A DNA stretch of 15,258 nt from Thalassiosira profunda. Its lineage: Eukaryota > Bacillariophyta > Thalassiosirophyceae > Thalassiosirales > Thalassiosiraceae. Every line of letters begins with the position of its first letter. Position 1 is the first letter of the stretch. The notes under the pieces were generated by a model. It saw only the letters and a program-made list of their open reading frames with translations, was not told the DNA's origin and ran no database searches. A program made the position numbers and the translations under genes. Where the stretch lies: assembly GCA_036939355.1 (NCBI GenBank), contig JALLAP010000258.1:1-15258 (forward strand), written 5' to 3'. Positions 1 through 7,021 of this stretch are shown here, in pieces.

Positions 1-1
1 C

Positions 2-400
2 CTGGGCACGCTCAAGGTGGGCGGGACGTACTGCTTCCTCGGTGCGGTCCCGGAGCCGTACAGCGTCAGCGCCTTCCAGCTCCTCTTCTCGCGATACACG
101 ATCACCGGCTCGTTGATTGGGGGCGTGCCCGAGACAGCGGAGATGCTGGAGTTCTGCGCGAAGCATGAAATCTTTCCGGAGATCGACGTGATTCCTGCGA
201 GCGAGGCGGCTGGTGTGTTCAAGAGCATGGCCGACGGGACGTTGGGTCCGGTTAGGAAGGTGATCGACATGTCAACGTTGCCTAGCCTCTATGAAGTGAC
301 CGAGGAGCCGCCGGCGAAGAAGCTCAAGGGCTACATTGACCTTCCACAAAGTGTCCCACCTCCCTCTCGCTTGTCCCACCCCCCTCCGAGGTCAGCCTAG
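2..400 (+). CDS. Zinc-type alcohol dehydrogenase (CAD/YahK-like), 5'-truncated, C-terminus altered by insertion
   Basis: Only the C-terminal ~110 native residues are present; the family is usually about 350 residues, so most of the gene lies left of the window. The reading frame is open from base 2. Visible family marks are a glycine-rich strand (GGTYCFLGAVPEP, end of the Rossmann fold), the FSRYTITGSLIGG segment, the EMLEFCAKHEIFPEID helix-strand unit, and a terminal PVRKVIDM where cinnamyl-alcohol-dehydrogenase-type enzymes have RFVIDM. The family does NAD(P)H-dependent aldehyde/alcohol interconversion; the catalytic zinc ligands would be upstream and unseen. After KKLK the frame enters a MITE-like insert, replacing the original tail (seen intact in the right copy) with about 23 Pro/Ser-rich residues and a new stop at 398-400. 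The displaced tail (GHCWAKLARGG) still lies in open frame at about 522-566. Whether the product still works is unknown; the core domain is not touched. Confidence 0.85.
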   Translation: MGTLKVGGTYCFLGAVPEPYSVSAFQLLFSRYTITGSLIGGVPETAEMLEFCAKHEIFPEIDVIPASEAAGVFKSMADGTLGPVRKVIDMSTLPSLYEVTEEPPAKKLKGYIDLPQSVPPPSRLSHPPPRSA

Positions 401-523
401 CGTGAAAAGAAGTTGGGCTCTCTATAGTGGAGCAAGTATGGAGCACTTTAGATTTGTCCCACCCTCCGAGGTCAGGCTAGCCAAAAAGTTGTCCCAGGGG
501 GGGTGGGACACTTTGTGGGAAGG
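340..523. mobile_element. MITE-like / foldback element inserted in the dehydrogenase C-terminus
   Basis: This ~180-bp insert is present in the left arm and absent from the right arm. Its ends are near-perfect terminal inverted repeats of about 21 bp: CCTTCCACAAAGTGTCCCAC at 340-359 against GTGGGACACTTTGTGGGAAG at 503-522, differing by one C. Inside are two direct copies of a ~43-bp unit (about 371-413 and 454-490), each starting TTGTCCCACCC and containing CCTCCGAGGTCAG. The motif KTGTCCCACC thus recurs throughout. It has no coding capacity, so it would be non-autonomous. I could not resolve a clean target-site duplication because the flanks differ from the empty site over several bases. The superfamily is unknown. 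Confidence 0.75.
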
Positions 524-1208
524 CCACTGTTGGGCTAAATTGGCCAGGGGTGGAGCTCGTGTTTGATTTGATGTTCACTGGGGCTGACTGAAACGAGATA
601 GGTTGGACTTCGGCGGTTTGCTGTTGCTGATGCAGAATAGTGGGTCGGTCGGGTTATTAACCTTGCGTCTTTGTTCAACTGTACATTCTATTCGCCCGAG
701 AGGGCGCTGTGGTCTTTACAATCCACTTTTGATTGCGGCGTTGGTCCATTCACCTATCTTCATGGGTTGGAGCAAACGGCGCCCGTCTTTGCGGCGGGAT
801 GCGCAGCTTCACCGCCACTTAGCGTCAGTGCTCATCCTGTCGTCAGATAGTACCATACCCCTCCCTCACACGCGCGCAGCGTGCTTCGAGAGGAGGAAGA
901 GGAGCGAGCTGAGAAAAAAAAATGACGATTGAGGAAGAAACTCCGCAGGCTTCCCTCAGCTTCCCTCCTCCCTCGCTCCTCCGCTTTTCTGTCCCCCGGA
1001 GGCCCCCTCGCTCCACACGGACAGCAGAAAAGCCGACCCGAGACCATCCAGCACCCGCCAGCGCACAATAGGGCGAATCAGGGGGCGGGTGTAGGAGTTG
1101 CTACCGCGGGGAATTGACGGCGGCGGCTGCGGGAGCGCGAAGGCAGGGGTTTATGAGAGGGGACCGGGGCCCCGGCCACGTTGCATAACCTGCAACAGCA
1201 AGCTCCAC
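401..1208. other. Intergenic: conserved 3' flank of the dehydrogenase, then helicase 5' region
   Basis: The stretch to 724 belongs to the inverted-repeat arm. From 725 to 1208 no convincing gene is seen. The helicase-proximal part is strongly strand-biased: purine-rich at 887-942, then pyrimidine-rich at 943-1000. A short ATG frame at 922-1071 (49 residues, low complexity) is more likely an upstream ORF or chance than a gene. The true transcription start of the helicase is not identifiable. Confidence 0.6.
899..981. repeat. Imperfect inverted repeat, purine arm against pyrimidine arm, upstream of helicase
   Basis: GAGGAGCGAGCTGAG at 899-913 pairs with CTCAGC (955-960) and CTCGCTCCTC (972-981), leaving an 11-nt bulge in the right arm and a ~41-nt loop containing a run of nine A. 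The arms are nearly pure purine and pure pyrimidine. It lies about 230-310 nt before the proposed helicase start, so it is in the promoter or 5' UTR. Confidence 0.5.
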
Positions 1209-4096
1209 ATGGCCGTCACAAATCCGTACTCCCCAAAGAAGCGCCCTCACCCCTCGCCTGGGCGCGGAGAGGCATTCCCCAAGCGCCCAAATTGCAGCCA
1301 GCCTTCCACGCAGTCGTCTTGTGGCGAGGAGGACAATGCCTACGATGCTTCTGCCAGCAATGGCGCCGACGATCCGTCCTCCTTTGCGCTGGATTTGTCC
1401 CAGTGCCAGGAAGTCAACAAACAACTATCGAAATTGTCCCTCGACGACCCAGCCCCAGGCGGGGCTCCAGCGGAGGAACAGGGAGACGAGGTACAAAAGG
1501 CAGCAATTGAGCACGCGGCCAATGGGGGCAATTTATTTCTCACAGGCAAAGCCGGAACAGGGAAATCTTGGACCAGCCGGCGCATCCGGGCAAGGTTGGA
1601 GGAGCGGGGCAAACAAATGTGGGTTGTGGCGCCCACGGGCGTGGCCGCTATCAACGTCGATGGGGCGACCGTTCACAGCTGGGGAGGATTCGGCCTCGGA
1701 TCGCACTACAGCAATTTCGACGCGATGATGGCGAAGGACAACCGCAAAAAGATACGAGATACCGACGTTTTGTTATTCGACGAGATTTCCATGTGCTCCG
1801 GACACCTATTCGATGTGCTAGAGTGCATGGTGGCCATCATCAAGAGCTACGACGATTCTGTGTCAAAGAGGGTAAAGGCAATAAAAAAGGCAGCTCCTGT
1901 GATTACGGAAGCTATGGGTGGGGCACGCGACGGTTATCAAGATAATGATGAATCAATCATGTCTTCCTACATGCTGAAGATGAGATGGGAGGATCCCTCG
2001 AAGGGAGGGTTGGGCGACTTGGCGCCGTGGGGTGGCATGCAGCTGATTTGTGTAGGTGACTTCTTCCAATTGCCGCCCGTCCCAAACAAGGGCCGCGGTT
2101 CGGACGGGGGCGGACATCTGCTGGAAAACGAGGAGTTGTGCGAAATCGAATACAACAACATTGTGGGAAGCCAGGGCACGTATGCCTTTCAGAGCCGTTC
2201 GTGGCACAAGACCAACCTCAGAACCGTCGAATTGACGAAGATTCACAGACAGAGTGGTGGCGACGACGGATTGCTGAAGCTACTGAACGCCATGAGGGAG
2301 GGAGAGAAGCCGCTGTCTTCTGGTGCATTCGTCGGCGTTGGCCGCAATCAAGGCTCCTATTCGCGACAATTCGGACGGAATTGTGCCGACGGAGCTACAT
2401 TGCAAGAATGTGGATGTTGGCGAAGTGAATAAGAAAGAGTTGGCCAATCTTCCGGGAGAGCCTGTCGCGTTCAAGTCTCGCGACAAGGTTGAATTCGAGG
2501 ACTACTACAAGGACAAGCTTGCCAAAAAGCATTCTGTCGAGAAGATAAAGCACCTGCCTCAGATTTGGAGCCCTGTCGAGGGAATAACCTACCCGCATGA
2601 GTTCCATGTGGCAAAGTTGGAGTTGGACGCACTCGAGAAGAAGAAGAAAACGTTGATTGATGCAAGGCAGTACTCGGAACTTAGTGAGATTGATACGCAA
2701 ATCGATGCCTTGAAGAAGCTGATTCAAGAGACGGAGAAAACGGCAAAATCGGACAACGAGCTGACGCTGGAGAGTGTGGCAAACTGGCTCAAGGTTGCTA
2801 AAGTTGAAGGCGAAGCTGGGGACTTCTTCCGCCGAATCTCCCAATTCGCAGAGCAACTGCAGAGCGACTACAAAGCATTCAGCCATCACGCCAACGAAAG
2901 ATTCTTCTCCAAAGAGTGCAGGGTTGCCGATAACTTCGAGTTGAAGGAAAAGTCGCAGGTGATGCTGCTGTTCAATATTGACTTGAACGCAAAGCTGGCC
3001 AACGGCAGTAGAGGCGTTGTCGAGGGCTTTGTCCTGACAGAGGAGTATAAAGCGTTGGCCAAGGCAGTGATGGAAAAGAAAGAGAAAGAGCGCGGTAATA
3101 CTCACAGCGATGACAGAATGGATTGTAGCCCATCACGTGGAATGGAATGCACACCGCCTGCCAAAAAGAGGGAAGACGCACAGCCAACGACATCAGCGCT
3201 CAAGAGGCATATCGCAGAAATTGAGACCGAAGTTGCAGCAATCGACAAGGAAATGCTGGCCATGCAGGATGAAGCGAAATCTGACAGCAGCAAAGAGGAA
3301 AGCTTGCATCACCTGATCACTACGCTGGAGAAAGACGTAACACAGGCCCTGATCAATCGATTGGAGGTTGCTGCTGATGAAATCACTGAGGTCGAGCGCG
3401 CTGTTGCTGCAAACCTGGAGAAGCTACCTGTGGTTAAGTTCACAGAAGGGCAAATACGCGTTATTCATCCGCAGTTGTTCAAGAAAGAGTTCAAGGGATG
3501 CGGAGAAGCTCAGAGATGGCAGATCCCTTTGGCGTTAGCTTGGGCTATCTCGATACACAAGAGGTGAGAACGCCATTGCAATACATTTCTGTCTCGATGT
3601 TGGCCATCTCTAACTTCACAGTGACTACGCCTCCAGCCAAGGAATGACGATCGATCTGCTTCGATGCAACTTAGATGGCGTATTCGCGCCTGGACAAGCG
3701 TATGTCGCTTGCAGCCGAGGGCGGAGTGCTGAGACGATGTCTGTCGAGAACTTCTCCGAGGATCGCATCATCACTAGTGATCTGGTCAAGCAGTTCTACT
3801 CTTCATTGAAAGGCACCGCCGCCTTTAAACCACCAACGTGGTCGGCTGTTCTTGAAGAAGCGAAAGAGACTGCAAAGAACGACGCCGAAATAAAGCAGAG
3901 GATGGTAAAGCAATACGAGGCAAAGAGGTGCCATCTATGCCGAAGCGAGTGTGTTGTTTACAAAGTAAAGAGTCAGGGCCGCAATCACGGGAAATGGGTC
4001 GTTCAATGCAAGGTGAATTTCGATGCCTTCCGGAGAGACAGGACTTCGGAGCGCGGTCATTACTATCAATTTGTTGCGCATCCTCAGTATCAGTGA
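1209..4096 (+). CDS. PIF1-family DNA helicase with divergent GRF-like zinc finger; one intron, one apparent frameshift
   Basis: This is an SF1B 5'-3' DNA helicase of the PIF1/RRM3 type, about 937 residues if one extra base near 2322 is ignored and the 3564-3636 intron is removed. Seen in order: a basic N-terminus (NPYSPKKRP, NLS-like); Walker A GKAGTGKS at residues 113-120; APTGVAA (Ia); Walker B LLFDEIS with D191-E192; GDFFQLPPV at 283 (III); IHRQ; then after the frame change IVPTELH, LPGEP, NGSRG at 598-602, and IHKSQG at 782-787 re-formed across the intron; GQAYVACSR at 804-812, including the motif VI Arg. Two coiled-coil-like insertions (about 465-512 and 661-739) enlarge the core. The C-terminus has C883-x2-C886 and GRNHGK-x5-C909, resembling a GRF zinc finger without a clear fourth Cys. 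The ATG at 1209 was chosen because the frame's earlier start is only a TTG. PIF1 enzymes unwind G-quadruplexes and act at telomeres and mitochondrial DNA; a nuclear role here is inference. No Rep/HUH domain was seen, so a Helitron origin is not supported. The frameshift leaves open a pseudogene or a sequence error. Confidence 0.88.
2313..2336 (+). other. Apparent +1 frameshift within the helicase
   Basis: Frame 0 reads PIF1-like sequence up to REGEKPLSS (about 2321). Frame 1 resumes PIF1-like sequence at HSSALAAIKAPI (from 2326). One surplus nucleotide between about 2313 and 2336 explains this. No GT-AG pair of plausible intron length and phase exists here; the only phase-compatible pairs give introns of 22 nt or less. 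It may be a real mutation, programmed slippage, or a sequencing or assembly error. Confidence 0.75.
3564..3636 (+). other. Spliceosomal intron of the helicase (73 nt)
   Basis: The donor is AG^GTGAGA and the acceptor CCTCCAG^CCAAGG. Joining them rebuilds the invariant PIF1 motif IHKSQGMTID from CACAAGAG plus CCAAGGAATG, which is strong independent support. A branch-point-like CTAAC lies at 3610-3614. A second AG at 3620-3621 is also in frame and would insert five residues (DYASS) into the motif. Confidence 0.93.
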
Positions 4097-4132
4097 AAGG
4101 TATTAGCTGACGCCAACGTTTCTCTATGAAAG

Positions 4133-6590
4133 TCAGTATTCCTGGCGCCAGATGTAGGGTGTTTGGGTTGTATCCCTGTAACTGCCCACAACTCCTTCCA
4201 CCGGGTGGCTGTATGGCGCCACTCGCTCGCGATGTTCGCCTTCGCCATTGAGTCTCCTCGCTGTCTCTGAAACATGATTCGTTCGAGACGCCCTCTGTTT
4301 CACTCGGCCCCAAAAGGAAGTGACTTTAGAAGCAACCAATATTCGCGTTGTCGGGAGTGCAGCCCAAAGCAGCAAGCTGATGCAGCCAATTGAGAACAGG
4401 ACAGCCACTGCTACTGTTGCTGCACCAGTGCCTCCGCCCGTGCCACCAGCTTCAGATGCTGCTAGGTATTCGACAGCTTCTGGATCCGGTCCGAGGTAAG
4501 CCAGCGAAACCACGCCAGGAACAAACTCTGCAAATGTGCCCTTTCTAAATGCATCTGCCAACACCACCAGTGCCTCTTGGTGGACTTCTGACTCAGGCAT
4601 ACCAAAAGATGTCACGAGAAATCTCGACGTCAGTACCAAACATTTTTTGGCCTGAGACGTCGCCGGTTCGCATTCGGCTGAATAGACAAGGGTCAGCCGA
4701 AGCACGGAATCGTACACGAAACAACGCACCATTCGACTTACATCTGGACGTCAGCTCTCCAAACTCGGGATACCGCACTCTCACCACGCCATTGAACTCG
4801 GAATCTCTGCTTCTCCACTTGTGCACTGCCTGCGACTTGCTGATCTCGGAGCACCTCAGAACAGAGACTGCCACGAAGTCTAGCAGGACAGCCTCGAGAT
4901 CTCCCACAAAGCTGTCGTCATCTGATGCTGTTTCCACAGCGTACACGAACGATACCTCTAGCTCGTCAATGTTGTCCCTCGACACTTCGCGTAGCTTGTC
5001 ATTGCATTTCCGCTCCTTCGTCATTGGTTCTGTTAAGCGTAAATCAGAAAAGACATCGTCACCAATTCTCATGTCCAAGAATATATCGTCCGTTGCTCCC
5101 ATCTCGACCGACGCCCTCGTTGGGGTAGAGCTCTGGACGAGCAGAGTGGGCGAATCACTGGCGTCATCCTCTTCTGGACCCGCTGTTGGCGCGTAAGTGG
5201 GATACTCGGTGCCACTAGGAAGGTACACGCCGCTCACGCATTGGACGCTGCTGAGCTCGTCCGAGTCAGCCACCAAATAATCGTAGAGAAATTGCTGTCG
5301 GAAGCGATTCTTGCTGAAGGGAAACGCAACAACATCACCGCTTTCGACGTCAGACTCCGAGGAGGAATAGGTCAGCTCCACGGAAAAGACGACCGTCAAA
5401 GGATCAATGTCCGCGCAATTGAAGCCAAAAGTTGGTCCCTCGGGCGGGCGGTGATCGGTCACCGACACCTCTGCTGTGACGTTCGATACAACAGAACGCA
5501 GATCGTCTTCATCAGAAGCGTTCTCATTGTAGAATGAGGCAATGTATGCGGCCGTCTGCTCCTCGTACCGGCGCTGGCTCTCCTCGTCAAGGGCATCCAG
5601 GCCATATAGATCAAGCTCTATTCCCTGTAACGGAAGAGGCGAGATCAATTCCAACTCGCCCAATGAAAGAGCATCCGATGTATCCTCCTGCGTTGGCGAC
5701 AATGTACCATTGTTTGCAATTGAAGGAGACACCATTGGAGCAGGCGTGACTGATGTGGTGATATTGCCAGATACAGTATCGAAGCGACTTGGTACCTCGG
5801 CCGGCCCAAGCACCGGTGGAGTTGGTTCCAAGCTACCCACTTCTGCCAATGGCACTCCAGAAGGCATGCCAGATGCGTTGATAGAGGGACGCGCCGATGG
5901 CAGCGACGAGTGCGAAAGGGAAGGAGCAGCAGATTGATATTGTGTAGGGACGCCGCTCGGCAGAGCTGTTTCATCGATTGTCGGCGAGATCGATGGCAAT
6001 TGTGAGGCTGCAATCGAAGGCCGATTGGAGCCCGTTTCTGTGGGTGACACTGTTGGGGATGAGAACGGCTGTCTCGTGGGAGGTTTTGTTGGAGACTTCG
6101 TCGTGGGACTCTTGTTGGGCGGAGGCACCGGGGAACTTCTCATTGTCGGCGGCGGCGTGGGCCGCGGCGTCGATACCGGAAGATCACCCGATGACGAGGC
6201 CCACCACGACGCGTCGTGATCTGCTTTGCCCGTCTTCGATGAAGACTTGGACGTCTTGCCGGACTTCCCGGACGATGTCGCCGGCTCGTCCCACGAGCCA
6301 TGCCAGCCGAGCCCTCGCAGTTTGGCGCCGCGATCCCTCGATCGTCGCATGGGATACCGGACATCGCGCGTCCACATTTTGTTTGCCGCCGGATGTTGCG
6401 TCGCTGCAACTATTGGAAGAGGCGTCGATTTTGACGCCACAGCTGCGGCTACCAACGAGGCGAGGCACAATTCGCCGACAGCGTTGCGGCGCCGGCGTCT
6501 CCTGCGCGAGGGTATGACTGGGTCGTCGACGCAGCTATCGTGGCAGCTCCGTCGGCTCGCCATCTCTACGCTGTCGTTGCACTCGCTCAT
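4133..6590 (-). CDS. STP-repeat single-pass surface protein (smaller paralogue), two exons
   Basis: The coding exons are 6590-4742 and 4677-4133, giving 797 residues. N-terminal segment: a run of seven to eight Arg (29-35), then a hydrophobic stretch (about 38-52) acting as signal or anchor. Residues 107-130 form a Lys/Ser/Gly patch (SSGKSGKTSKSSSKTGK) ending in WW. Residues 137-300 are Ser/Thr/Pro-rich repeats (SPTxxP, LPSxxP), a likely O-glycosylated stalk. Residues 322-375 (ELDLYGLDAL, EQTAAYIASFYNEN) and 396-452 (DPLTVVFSVELTY, VAFPF, two Cys) form a two-part module also found twice in the neighbour at 7022-11119. Residues 500-685 are a juxtamembrane domain (RKC, ELEVSFVYAVE, RVRYPEFGELTS, CEP). 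The TM helix is about 702-724, followed by a basic ~70-residue tail. Several N-x-S/T sites are present. The tail-in, module-out topology is inference. No named family was recognised beyond the STP style; the Lys patch recalls KxxK-type motifs of diatom silica-associated proteins, but no wall role is shown. An alternative start is the ATG at residue 10. Confidence 0.85.
4678..4741 (-). other. Spliceosomal intron of the smaller STP protein (64 nt)
   Basis: On the minus strand the donor is AGAT^GTAAGT and the acceptor CTATTCAG^CCGAA. Removal restores LTSR-S-ECEPATSQ, collinear with ITSTAQCEPMAP in the neighbouring paralogue, which has no intron there. Reading through instead gives 27 unrelated residues and more, then a stop. 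Confidence 0.92.
5691..6182 (-). repeat. Ser/Thr/Pro coding repeat region
   Basis: This degenerate repeat encodes about 164 residues of P-S/T-x-x-P-S/T type (residues 137-300). It has no perfect tandem unit at DNA level, so it is an old or fast-diverging low-complexity stalk rather than a fresh minisatellite. Confidence 0.8.
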
Positions 6591-6817
6591 CGAACTCCAA
6601 CAATCTTCAAGAGATGGGCGCGAGCGTCATCCAGGGATGCTATCAACCCATCTATGTCGAGGCTCGGCGGCACCCACAGGAGCTGTTGTGGTCTGTCGGG
6701 GTTGGAGGCGAGGAGGGCGGCCTCTCACAGAGATGTCGACAGCGTGCACCTTCCTCTTGGAGAGAAAAAGGATTGAATTCAACGACTACTATTCCTCCGT
6801 AGGTATGTATTGAAATG

Positions 6818-6871
6818 CTAACCCTAACCCTTTCTAACCCTAGGTAACCTAGAGGTATCCCTAACCCTAAC
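6818..6871. repeat. Interstitial telomere-like repeat (CCCTAA / TTAGGG)
   Basis: The plus strand shows CTAACCCTAACCC, then CTAACCC TAGG, then CCCTAACCCTAAC, about five full or partial TTAGGG units on the opposite strand, broken by short non-repeat bases. TTAGGG is a common eukaryotic telomere unit. The block is far from any visible chromosome end. Confidence 0.85.
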
Positions 6872-6956
6872 ACTCTGTCAAGCAGTACAACGGGCCCCCA
6901 GAACCTAGACTCTAGGGTACCATATCTGCTAGCAAGCATAAGTCAGCAAAGAATCA

Positions 6957-6962
6957 TTTATT
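6957..6962 (-). terminator. Candidate polyadenylation signal of the larger surface-protein gene
   Basis: The minus strand reads AATAAA about 60 nt past the TGA stop at 7024-7022, an ordinary distance for a poly(A) hexamer. No transcript data were available. Confidence 0.45.
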
Positions 6963-7021
6963 AATGTATGTTGTATGTTCTGCAGCATCTAAGCTTCTAG
7001 ATACGAATGCGATTTGATGGA

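Larger units (their letters stand above)
1..724 (+). repeat. Left arm of a large inverted repeat (dehydrogenase 3' end plus flank)
   Basis: This segment matches the reverse complement of 14710-15258. Base 1 pairs with base 15258, and similarity runs inward to a shared CTTTACAATCC near 714-724, where it stops. The arm holds the last ~130 codons of an alcohol dehydrogenase gene and about 180 nt of 3' flank. It is longer than the right arm only because of the element at about 340-523. By eye, coding parts are about 85-89% identical, whereas the flank from about 524 to 690 is about 95% identical. The arms probably continue beyond both window ends. Confidence 0.93.
6591..7021. other. Intergenic between the two surface-protein genes, with telomere-like block
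   Basis: No gene is seen. It holds the 5' region of the smaller surface-protein gene, an interstitial telomere-like block at 6818-6871, two near-perfect palindromes with a one-base centre (6840-6852 and 6904-6916), and the 3' UTR of the larger surface-protein gene. Confidence 0.7.

Noticed and set aside
922..1071. 49-residue ATG frame before the helicase
   Set aside because: It is low-complexity and Pro/Arg/Ser-rich with no family mark; at best an upstream ORF.
2395..3105. 236-residue minus-strand frame under the helicase
   Set aside because: The plus strand there encodes recognised PIF1 segments; the minus frame is a Leu/Gln-rich shadow.
1209..4096. Helitron or other helicase-bearing transposon
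   Set aside because: No Rep/HUH nuclease motifs, no transposase, and no Helitron ends were seen; the helicase looks like a host PIF1 gene with an intron.
4600..4760. Frameshift or pseudogene call for the smaller surface protein
   Set aside because: The apparent break is a canonical 64-nt GT-AG intron whose removal restores alignment with the paralogue.
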